DNA from: B18-G4 sp032250805
GTDB lineage: Bacteria; Bacteroidota; Bacteroidia; Bacteroidales; B18-G4
Length of the DNA: 64,000 bases
Direction: 5' to 3'
Assembly: GCA_032250805.1 (NCBI GenBank)
Contig: JAVVEM010000015.1
Span: 4,050-68,049 of the forward strand
The notes under the pieces are model-generated. The model saw nothing but the letters and a program-made list of their open reading frames with translations. It did no database searches and was not told the DNA's origin. Shown here in pieces: positions 18,701-25,514 of this stretch. Within the stretch, counting starts at the first letter, position 1. Every line of letters begins with the position of its first letter. The position numbers and the translations under genes are program-made.

Positions 18701-18730
18701 AAAAATGTGTATGACCTTTTTTATAATTAA
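15728..18730 (+). CDS. CotH-kinase-like lipoprotein with C-terminal beta-helix
   Basis: A 1000-residue lipoprotein from ATG 15728, with signal and lipobox ending FFLSSC. Residues about 35-180 form a beta-sandwich-like module ending LKFYVWN...VYFDDLKIS. Residues about 205-560 resemble CotH: NLRLKGDWLDHL, KWSFRIE, LGIYAWEEHFEKYL, TWHNQRFYYNP and EPVAFDNF, the last holding a candidate metal Asp. From about 720 on, repeated short strands (LAEGTYELIKPLIIPAG, DVDFGQGSITNSNF, IDVSGSRISINHC) predict a right-handed parallel beta-helix. CotH proteins in spore formers are protein kinases. Activity here is inference. It heads a cluster with a metallophosphoesterase, DUF4956 and VTC genes. Confidence 0.8.
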   Translation: MGRVVIFSKAVLFLVFIFFLSSCTRNSELDYDESVYCDLELMTKDGDFFIANTHPEKFIGGTEKVTDKETYSGNHAIMLKKSREYGLSCNIRNTNSDEYYEASVWRKGSENKGSLVVSDDHGLLYYNSVNIPDSIGKDGWERLKLAFYVPPNFNNVTLKFYVWNPAEEAVYFDDLKISRKHHEQYPDYSGIDDLKLFVDTLESLKLYKKREQAFKAGILETQDDDWVEGMMFCGDDAYKINLRLKGDWLDHLLGKKWSFRIETDKTSSWKGMRTFSVQNPLSRYYLNEWLLLQFCHKEDILATRYGFIPLKYNNRSLGIYAWEEHFEKYLVESSNRREGPILKVNENALWKTQQLAIRDDRRYWLPIVSSAEILPFKSKRTTRDEVLFGQYKIAQELYHQYKFARGKASEIFDVDKLARYMAMIDLFGTYHGVTWHNQRFYYNPVLSKLEPVAFDNFSEKGPVRYESAAISGMQYIGVDKTNDMQIALAGLFRDTLFINAYVHYLKNYANDDFITAMLDELKHEIVFYDSLLRMEYETYRFSPAFLYENARAIREELPAFMAKLKENTDEMPAYSIAKPAYDKGLDAEVSKYFIKAYSKALDDEKRIIEVENHFTDEIIILGTAGNDKRIRNFIYPEVRVKAIEGRDPGAAIIEGASNDDYLFYMVDGDMDTYSIPVFPWPKPGRMLTPLQNMLIEHGGNYKDVFTAGPGNKLILAEGTYELIKPLIIPAGYEVIIEAGVTINLSRKAPFISYSVMNILGTPEKTVLIKSSDGTGNGFTVLQAPGRSVVKYTVFDRLNTLDRQGWTLTGAVTFYESAVDFYHTSFQNNLCEDGLNIIRSAFTIDQCDLLNTFSDALDVDFGQGSITNSNFSYPGNDGIDVSGSRISINHCMVTQSNDKAISAGENSQVEVMNTRISGSVIGMASKDQSRVVARDCSIEDSNYGLVVFRKKAEFGPASFVGSRLEMRNITTEFLVEEGSSCEVNGEKVTADKKNVYDLFYN

Positions 18731-18742
18731 GGATTTGAAAGA

Positions 18743-19597
18743 ATGAAAAACCTGTTTCTCCCGCTGGCACTGGTTTTTATCATGTATTCCTGCAAGAGGG
18801 ATGATGCCGGACAGTATTCATTTTTTGTTGCAGGCCATACCTACGGCGCACCCATGGCCGATAACCAGGGGCTGCATCCCCCCTTTACCAGCGAATTTGA
18901 TAAACTGAACAATGACAACCGCCTGCAATTTGGAGTATTCACCGGCGATATCGTCCGAAATTCCGATACTGCCTCATGGGATGCGGTCGACCGGCAACTT
19001 GAAAATCTTCATATACCGGTTTATTTCTGTCCGGGTAATCATGATACCTATAACCGTGAATTGTACGAAAGTCGCAATGGCAAACCTTATTATTCATTCA
19101 CTGCCGGCAGCGACCTGTTTATTGTGCTGGATGGCAGTCTCGACCACTGGAACATCACAGGTGATCAGCTTGAATTTCTTATCACGGCTTTGCAGCAGGC
19201 AGAAAGCGGTGTGAACAATGTATTTGTATTTATTCACCAGCTTATCTGGTGGGATGAAAGCAATATTTTTTCATCCGTTAAGCTCAACTGGCCGCCTTAT
19301 ACTCCTGACACAACAAATTACTGGGCTGTGATCGAACCCATGCTGCAGCATCTCAGCGCTCCGGTATATATTTTTGCAGGCGACCTGGGAGCCAGCACCA
19401 AAGCAAGCCCGGTAATGTATTATCCCGACAGAAATATTACCTACATCGGGAGTGGAATGGGAAGCATCGTGGCCGATAATTATATTATTGTTACCTCCGG
19501 CCCGGGCAGGACGGTAAGCTTTGAACTGATCGCACCAGGAAATGATCCTCATAAGTTGGGTAATTTGGAAGATCATCTTTTATCAGGTTCACCATAG
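18743..19597 (+). CDS. Metallophosphoesterase-like lipoprotein
   Basis: A 284-residue lipoprotein (MKNLFLPLALVFIMYSCKRD, lipobox MYSC) with a calcineurin-like fold: FTGDIVRNSD, CPGNHDTYN and VFVFIHQLIWW. Two metal-ligand motifs deviate. The usual D-x-H near the start is AGHTYG, and the final G-H-x-H is AGDLGAS. Either the metal site is remodelled or the protein no longer hydrolyses phosphoesters. It starts 12 bp after the CotH-like gene and is surely co-transcribed. The context suggests a role on the same surface substrate, for example removing phosphate, which is inference. Confidence 0.82.
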   Translation: MKNLFLPLALVFIMYSCKRDDAGQYSFFVAGHTYGAPMADNQGLHPPFTSEFDKLNNDNRLQFGVFTGDIVRNSDTASWDAVDRQLENLHIPVYFCPGNHDTYNRELYESRNGKPYYSFTAGSDLFIVLDGSLDHWNITGDQLEFLITALQQAESGVNNVFVFIHQLIWWDESNIFSSVKLNWPPYTPDTTNYWAVIEPMLQHLSAPVYIFAGDLGASTKASPVMYYPDRNITYIGSGMGSIVADNYIIVTSGPGRTVSFELIAPGNDPHKLGNLEDHLLSGSP

Positions 19598-19617
19598 GAT
19601 ACTTTCACTGATTTACT

Positions 19618-19625
19618 TACATTTG
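19618..19625 (+). promoter_or_regulatory. Possible -7 element before the DUF4956 gene
   Basis: TACATTTG matches TAnnTTTG, 23 bp upstream of the ATG at 19649. No TTG is visible at the expected -33 distance, so an internal promoter for the DUF4956-VTC pair is only suggested. Confidence 0.35.
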
Positions 19626-19648
19626 TGCCCTAAATTCAGATACAGGTT

Positions 19649-20332
19649 ATGAATAATAAATGGGATTTATTCCAAAAATTTCTGATTACCGAAGAAGTAC
19701 AGATCTCTATCGAGGATTTTCTCCTTAGCACGGTGATCCTGATCGTATTGTCGCTCATACTGGAATTTACTTACATGAAATGCGCAAAAAGCCTTTCCAA
19801 CAGAAAAGTATTTGCTGGAAATTTTCTGTTGATCGCGTTTACAACCATGCTGATCATTTCAATCGTAAAGTCGAGCCTGGCCCTTTCTTTGGGACTGGTT
19901 GGGGCCTTGTCAATTGTCCGCTTCAGGGCTGCCATCAAGGAGCCCGAAGAGCTCACCTACCTCTTCTTTGCCATTGCCATTGGCCTGGGTCTGGGTGCAA
20001 ATCAACAAATCATTGTAATTATTGCATTCATTATCATGTCGGTGATTATCTGGGTCCGCTTTTTCTTATCCCCCGGAAAACGATCGCAAAACCTGTTGTT
20101 TACAGTTTCATCCGGCCCGCAGAAAGAGTTTAGCCTTTCCTCCGTTAGCGATATCGTGTCGAAGCATTTTAAAAAGTTTGAGCTGAAACGCTTCGACGAA
20201 AATAAGGAAGTGACAGAGGTGTCTTTCCTCCTGGATATCAGCAACCCCAAAACCCTCGATGCCTGTAAGACAGAACTGCAGGGATTGAATAAGGATATAA
20301 CGGTTACCTATATCGATAACAAAAGCTATTAA
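19649..20332 (+). CDS. DUF4956 membrane protein
   Basis: A 227-residue protein with about four membrane helices (LSTVILIVLSLILEFTYM, FLLIAFTTMLIISIV, LFFAIAIGLGLGANQ, IIVIIAFIIMSVIIWVRFFL) and a C-terminal cytosolic alpha/beta domain of about 80 residues. The signature SIVRFRAAIKEPEELTYLF identifies the DUF4956 family. Genes of this family are often found beside VTC-domain polyphosphate polymerases and CotH-like proteins, and the same trio is present here. The biochemical role is unknown. A membrane partner or channel for a polyphosphate or phosphorylation machine would fit. It starts 51 bp after the phosphoesterase gene and ends 23 bp before the VTC gene. Confidence 0.85.
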   Translation: MNNKWDLFQKFLITEEVQISIEDFLLSTVILIVLSLILEFTYMKCAKSLSNRKVFAGNFLLIAFTTMLIISIVKSSLALSLGLVGALSIVRFRAAIKEPEELTYLFFAIAIGLGLGANQQIIVIIAFIIMSVIIWVRFFLSPGKRSQNLLFTVSSGPQKEFSLSSVSDIVSKHFKKFELKRFDENKEVTEVSFLLDISNPKTLDACKTELQGLNKDITVTYIDNKSY

Positions 20333-20355
20333 TAGCCCGTCGACACAAAAATTAC

Positions 20356-21102
20356 ATGATGTTTCATAACCTTATCACAACGATCAAGAACAGGATAGCC
20401 GAAAAGTCTGTCCCTGAAAATAAAGGCCGTTATGAGCGTAAGTTTGTTGTTACAGGGCTGAAATATCAGCAAATTTTAAGCATTATCAAGCATCATCCTG
20501 CATTTTTCAGCGAAATTTTCAAGCAAAGGCAGATCAACAATATTTACCTCGATACCCCTGACCTGAAGACCTTCTTCGATAATGTATACGGGAATACCTA
20601 CCGTACAAAAATACGGATCCGTTGGTACGGCGAGACCTTCGGATTGGTGAAAAAACCGGTTCTGGAGCTGAAGATCAAAAGCGGCCTGGCCGGCAGAAAA
20701 AGGTCGTACGCCCTGAATCCATTCATGCTCGACAGCAATTTTAATCGCGATACCCTGAAGGCTGCACTTGCTCATCCGCGCCTTCCCGACTGGGTAACAG
20801 AAAAGGTTTCGTCGTATGTGCCGGCTTTACTGAATACATACAAACGACAGTATTTCCTTTCAGCGAACAGGAAAATGAGATTAACCGTCGATGAACATAT
20901 GACCTATTATGCCATTGGTGCATGGAACAACACTTTTGTGAAAAAATATGTTGAACGTGAGGCGGTAATCGTTGAAATGAAATATGATCTCGAATCGGCC
21001 CATCTGGCTTCGGATATTACCCAGCATTTTCCGATGAGGATGACAAAAAGTTCAAAGTATGTAAACGGGATTGATATCTTTAACCCCCAACTGGCTCTCT
21101 GA
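20356..21102 (+). CDS. VTC-domain polyphosphate polymerase-like protein
   Basis: A 248-residue soluble protein with the VTC/CYTH tunnel fold. Tunnel-lining charged residues appear in the expected alternating strands: YERKFVV (27-31), NIYLDTPDLKTF, TKIRIRW (K85, R87, R89), LELKIKS (E104, K106), RKMRLTVDE, VIVEMKYD (E207, K209) and the terminal KSSKYVNGID. Yeast Vtc4 makes polyphosphate from ATP with this fold. Bacterial members are mainly predicted. No membrane helix is present, so the DUF4956 partner may hold it at the membrane. Its stop lies 8 bp from the stop of the convergent LTA-synthase-like gene. Confidence 0.85.
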   Translation: MMFHNLITTIKNRIAEKSVPENKGRYERKFVVTGLKYQQILSIIKHHPAFFSEIFKQRQINNIYLDTPDLKTFFDNVYGNTYRTKIRIRWYGETFGLVKKPVLELKIKSGLAGRKRSYALNPFMLDSNFNRDTLKAALAHPRLPDWVTEKVSSYVPALLNTYKRQYFLSANRKMRLTVDEHMTYYAIGAWNNTFVKKYVEREAVIVEMKYDLESAHLASDITQHFPMRMTKSSKYVNGIDIFNPQLAL

Positions 21103-21110
21103 CCCCCCTT

Positions 21111-24100
21111 CTAAAGGATTCCGCTGATCTCCACTTCTATATCATCATACAAAAGTGATGCTGTTTTATTCTTATTCCAAAAGTAAAGCTTCAGGACCAT
21201 ACCCGGTTCAATTACCTGATTAATTCGCAGCATCAGGCTGTTTGAAAAGTGATGCCATTTGGCACCTTCCTTCGCAACATCCCCTGGAAGCATGAACGAC
21301 TGCCAGTATATGATTTCATCGTTTTTATCCTGAAGGCTTACCACAATTACAGGCAATTCATCAGTATAGTGTTTCTTCAGCATCATTTCAAAGCGGATAC
21401 TGAGCTTCTGTACTTCATACTTTATTACTGTTTCGGGCAATATATGGCTGAATGGCATTGTTGTATCGCAAACCAGGCAGTTTGTGCCTGACCAGGCTTC
21501 TTTTGAATAGTTCTGCAGGATGCCGTAATCCTTACCACCTTTATCGAATGAGTTGCGGTAAGTTGCGATTTCGACCACTTTAAGCCAGTTAGCATACAGG
21601 TTGTATGGGTAGATGCTTGCTGTGTTGCAGGCATAATGGTTGATCTGGTCGAAGATCTCCCGGCTTTCCATGGCTTCAATAAGCAACTCAGGCTCATTTA
21701 CCAGTTCAAGTCTGAGTTCGTCATGTATCTTGTAAAGGGTTTCACCACTGAGGAAATGATCACCGTAAACATAATCACTTAGCTCCCTGCTTCCACTCAT
21801 CATTGCAAGGAACCGACCACTGGCAAAATTCCTGTTCGTATCCAGGTCTTTCCCGAGCCAGTGTACATGATCAGGAAAGGAAATTGAATCGTTTCCTTGC
21901 AGTAAGTTATGTAATGCAGGTGCAAGGTCGAGGTGCGAAACCATCTGCTCACTCCTGAGGTTTTGCTTAAGCAGGGGTGAATAGATAATGAGTGGAACAT
22001 GATAGGTTTCAAGTGGCGTATTTTTAGGAAATGCAAAAGTAATATGATCACCCGTGATGATAAATATTGTATTGTCAAAATCATCGCGTTGCTGGTATTT
22101 CCTGAAAAATTCCCTGATGGTTAAATCGCTGTAAATATGGGTTTTGAGGGCATCAAGTTTTCGCGTATAGCCAGGATTATTCTCAAACCCGTATTCTTTC
22201 AGTTTTTCCATTGCAAGCTTTTCATAATACTCCCCATCGATGATCATAAAGGGCGAGTGGTTGCTCAGGGTAAGGAAAATTGAAAAATAGGGTTCCGGAA
22301 TATCTTCGTTAAGAAAATCCAGGGCGTATTGGTACAACTCTTTATCGCCATATCCCCAGGTAAACCCGTCGCTGTATGTGGGCATCTTTTCATATCCGGG
22401 GAAATCAGTCTCAATGTAATCGATATACCCGGTATTGAGATACATGTTCATATTATTGAAGCCTGCTTCGCCCCCGTAAAAGAAGAGCGTGGTGTAGTCG
22501 TTCTTCTTTAAGAGCGAGATCAGGTTAAGGTGCGGGGGCATTGAATCGGCCATCTCCGCGAATCCCGTATTGGCAGGTGGAAGCGAGCCCAGAAGTGAGG
22601 GCAAAGCTCCAAATGTACGTTCAGAGGTAGAAAGGGCATTGGGCCAGTACAGGCCGGCCGAAGCCAGCGAATCGATAAATGGTGTGAAGGAAGAATACCG
22701 GGCCTGATCGCCACTCAGGCTGGCCGAAAGGCTCTCTACAACAAGCAATACAATATTGGGCCTTACAGCGTCAATACGATCGTCGAAGAAGGGCCTCAAC
22801 GCACTACCTTCATCTACCCTGTGCAGATAAGGATAATCCTGACTCAGATATGCCCGGCCGGGTTCCTGCATTTGAAATTTATGTACCTTTTCTTTAAAAT
22901 CATCATCAAAATATACTGTGCGATCCTGACTGCCCGGCCGGTGGTCGACAAGCATCTTGCCAAAATAGGCCAGCTTATTGTTCACATAATCATATTGCTG
23001 GCTTTCGCTAAACTGGTATTGTTTGGGAAAGTACCTGTTATGGTCGGCAAGGAAATAAAACCCGAGAATGATGAGGATCACTGTTGTTGCCGGGCTGATC
23101 TTCCACTTTCTGACCATAAAAAGCACTCCGGCAAATATCAAAGGGAAAACAATGAAAGGAAGGATGCTGGACAGATTTAGCTCGGCCGACGAGGAGGCAA
23201 TGCCTTTTAGTGCTGAGAATGAGTATACATAAACCACATGGTCGAGCATGTCGAGCGTAGTATTGTAATATTGTATTGTACCCATGTACACCAGCAGTAA
23301 AATGAACAGGATGGCAATATGCAAGATCCTCGCAATAATTGCTTTTCGGAAGGGGAGGATGCTGTAAATGATGATAAAAACGGCACTCAGGCCCAGGCTC
23401 AAGGCCAGATCAACGCTGATGGCTGTGAAAAAATCTTCTGCCGAAACTGCCGAAAACATATGCTGCCCCCTGTATAGGAAGAACTCATAGACCCTGATCG
23501 CCAGGAGGCAAAAATAAAAAGCAAAGCTGATCCTGAACACTTCCGGGAAGTTAAAGCGTATTGCTTTTATGATATAGTTGCTGTGGGTGATGGCAGGTTT
23601 TTTTAGCGCGTTTATCCAATGGATGAGCTTGCCTGAAAATGCTTCTGTCTTTTTCGTGCCCAGTGCTACAAGCGTTGCTATAATTACGAACAACAGAGCC
23701 AGCAGCAAGGTGATCCAGGGATTAGAGGCATCATTTGCCCAACCAACCAGGGGCTTTCGTAAAAATCCATGAACTGCAAAAAGGTACATGGATATGCCTC
23801 CATAAAAAAGGATGAGTTTTTTGAAAGAACCCCTTAGCCGGATCTTTTGTGGTCGCAAAGCAATCAGACTTACCATGAGGATGACTATTGCCGCCTGCGA
23901 AAAATACCAGAAGACCTCATAATAATTCCCTAAAACAAAAATGATTGCAGCTACAAACACAAGCGGCAGGTTTATACCGGCTTGCTTCCGGCTTGCCCAG
24001 ATCAGACCAAGTAAAAATACAGGTAAATGCCCGGCAAAAGTATAGTATGTATTCAGCCCCGATTCAAGCAGTGTTTTGTATAACAGGGCATTGAGGATGA

Positions 24101-24713
24101 TCCATACAAAGAAAAGGATGAGCAGTCCATATTTTCTGAAGTGTTTATGGATCAAAATGAGCAGGGGGAATATCAGGTATAGTTGCACGATAACCGAATA
24201 AAACCACCACGGACCATTCAGCCTGAAAATAAAATCCGGGATAAAGTTGTTCAGAAAGGTGAGCTGAAGCACAACATCCCTGAAGTAAATCAGGTTAAAC
24301 GATATGCCGAATACCAGCAGGTTATATATTATGAACAGAATGATAGCAATAATGTAGGCGGGATAAAGTTTTTTTAATCGGCTACCAACAAATCCGCTGT
24401 ACCCGGGATACTTATTGCCGTATGCACGCATAAGCCCATAGCCACTGATAAAGAAAAACAATTGTACGCCATAGTGGCCAAAATAACTGAAGAATAAATG
24501 AATCGTTTCGGTGGGGTTGCCTGCAATGCCATTAAAGAAATTATTGATCCTGGAAAGCTGGAAATTAAACTCATTCTCGCCAGTGTAAGGGCCAACCCAA
24601 TGAAGAAAATTATGGAATACGATCAGCAATATACCGATACCTTTAAATATAAGGGTATCTTCTTTTGTAAAAGCGGACCTTTGGAAGGTTGTTTTAAGCA
24701 AATTACCGGCCAT
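21111..24713 (-). CDS. Acyltransferase-3 / LTA-synthase-like sulfatase fusion
   Basis: A 1200-residue polytopic protein. Residues about 15-370 form an acyltransferase-3 domain (LIVFHNFLHW with the family His, FFFISGYGLMRAYG, NGPWWFYSVIVQLYLIFP, FAVHGFLRKPL). A second membrane block follows (about 390-560). An alkaline-phosphatase-superfamily domain at about 640-940 has E660 in VVESLS, nucleophile candidate T700 in TSERTFGALPSLL and D889-H890 in ITGDH. Residues about 1045-1200 form a beta-sandwich ending LKLYFWN...LYDDIEVEIS. Typical enzymes of the halves acylate surface glycans and transfer phosphoglycerol or phosphoethanolamine. The fusion suggests that one protein decorates one surface polymer. 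Co-transcribed with the GT2 gene 4 bp upstream. Confidence 0.85.
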   Translation of the reverse strand: MAGNLLKTTFQRSAFTKEDTLIFKGIGILLIVFHNFLHWVGPYTGENEFNFQLSRINNFFNGIAGNPTETIHLFFSYFGHYGVQLFFFISGYGLMRAYGNKYPGYSGFVGSRLKKLYPAYIIAIILFIIYNLLVFGISFNLIYFRDVVLQLTFLNNFIPDFIFRLNGPWWFYSVIVQLYLIFPLLILIHKHFRKYGLLILFFVWIILNALLYKTLLESGLNTYYTFAGHLPVFLLGLIWASRKQAGINLPLVFVAAIIFVLGNYYEVFWYFSQAAIVILMVSLIALRPQKIRLRGSFKKLILFYGGISMYLFAVHGFLRKPLVGWANDASNPWITLLLALLFVIIATLVALGTKKTEAFSGKLIHWINALKKPAITHSNYIIKAIRFNFPEVFRISFAFYFCLLAIRVYEFFLYRGQHMFSAVSAEDFFTAISVDLALSLGLSAVFIIIYSILPFRKAIIARILHIAILFILLLVYMGTIQYYNTTLDMLDHVVYVYSFSALKGIASSSAELNLSSILPFIVFPLIFAGVLFMVRKWKISPATTVILIILGFYFLADHNRYFPKQYQFSESQQYDYVNNKLAYFGKMLVDHRPGSQDRTVYFDDDFKEKVHKFQMQEPGRAYLSQDYPYLHRVDEGSALRPFFDDRIDAVRPNIVLLVVESLSASLSGDQARYSSFTPFIDSLASAGLYWPNALSTSERTFGALPSLLGSLPPANTGFAEMADSMPPHLNLISLLKKNDYTTLFFYGGEAGFNNMNMYLNTGYIDYIETDFPGYEKMPTYSDGFTWGYGDKELYQYALDFLNEDIPEPYFSIFLTLSNHSPFMIIDGEYYEKLAMEKLKEYGFENNPGYTRKLDALKTHIYSDLTIREFFRKYQQRDDFDNTIFIITGDHITFAFPKNTPLETYHVPLIIYSPLLKQNLRSEQMVSHLDLAPALHNLLQGNDSISFPDHVHWLGKDLDTNRNFASGRFLAMMSGSRELSDYVYGDHFLSGETLYKIHDELRLELVNEPELLIEAMESREIFDQINHYACNTASIYPYNLYANWLKVVEIATYRNSFDKGGKDYGILQNYSKEAWSGTNCLVCDTTMPFSHILPETVIKYEVQKLSIRFEMMLKKHYTDELPVIVVSLQDKNDEIIYWQSFMLPGDVAKEGAKWHHFSNSLMLRINQVIEPGMVLKLYFWNKNKTASLLYDDIEVEISGIL

Positions 24714-24717
24714 ATTA

Positions 24718-25434
24718 TTATCTTCTACTCCAGATATTATATTTTAATATGCACCAAATAGCCCTGAACCCATCTTTTGCACCTATCTTTTTACCCTCTT
24801 CATAGGTCCGGCCGTAATATGAGATACCTACCTCATAGATCCTGATGCCCGGAAAACGCGAGATCTTCGCTGTTACTTCCGGTTCAAAGCCAAAACGTTT
24901 CTCCCTGAATTTTATTTTTTTAATATAATCCGCCCTGAAGAGCTTATAGCATGTTTCCATGTCGGACAGGTTGAGGTTGGTAAACATGTTCGACAGAAAG
25001 GTTAGGAATTTGTTTCCGATCGAATGCCAGAAAAAAAGTATCCTGTGCGGTGTACCACCCATAAACCGCGATCCGTAAACAACATCGGCATATCCGCCAA
25101 TGACAGGTTTAAGGAGGAGGTTGTATTCTGCCGGGTCGTATTCAAGGTCGGCATCCTGAATGATAATGTAATCGCCGCTGGCTTCGCTTATGCCGCGATG
25201 CAGGGCAGCGCCTTTTCCCATATTTGCCGGCTGATTGAAAAGACTGATGTCATGTTCCTTATTTGCTGCGATATAGTCTTCAACAACATTTTTCGTATTA
25301 TCTGAAGAGTGGTCATTCACAATAATGATCTCTTTCTCAAACCCGCCATCAAGTTTCACAGCGATTACCCTATCAAGGATAAGGTGTATGGTTTTTTCTT
25401 CATTGTAGGCAGGAATAAGTACAGAAAGTTTCAT
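24718..25434 (-). CDS. GT2 glycosyltransferase, dolichol-phosphate mannosyltransferase type
   Basis: A 238-residue GT-A enzyme without membrane helices. Motifs: LSVLIPAYNEEKTIHLIL at the N-terminus, EIIIVNDHSSDNT, NMGKGAALHRGI, DYIIIQDADLEYDP (the metal-binding D-x-D) and DVVYGSRFMGG, then SDMETCYKLFR. This pattern fits DPM1-like enzymes that move a sugar from a nucleotide donor to a polyprenyl phosphate. It is 4 bp upstream of the AT3-LTAS gene, so a lipid-linked sugar feeding that protein's substrate is a reasonable inference. Confidence 0.9.
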   Translation of the reverse strand: MKLSVLIPAYNEEKTIHLILDRVIAVKLDGGFEKEIIIVNDHSSDNTKNVVEDYIAANKEHDISLFNQPANMGKGAALHRGISEASGDYIIIQDADLEYDPAEYNLLLKPVIGGYADVVYGSRFMGGTPHRILFFWHSIGNKFLTFLSNMFTNLNLSDMETCYKLFRADYIKKIKFREKRFGFEPEVTAKISRFPGIRIYEVGISYYGRTYEEGKKIGAKDGFRAIWCILKYNIWSRR

Positions 25435-25454
25435 GCGTTGTCCGTAATTGGCGT

Positions 25455-25462
25455 CAAATTTA
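25455..25462 (-). promoter_or_regulatory. -7 element before the GT2-AT3/LTAS pair
   Basis: On the minus strand TAAATTTG matches TAnnTTTG, 20 bp before the GT2 start codon. No clean TTG is seen upstream, so confidence is limited. Confidence 0.4.
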
Positions 25463-25514
25463 GAACTTTTAACTGAAATGATGAATATTAGCGGTCTGAA
25501 CTTTTCCGGGATGA

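Noticed and set aside
15728..18730. Pectate lyase assignment for the beta-helix part
   Set aside because: No catalytic Asp/Arg cluster of pectate lyases is seen. The fold alone is insufficient.
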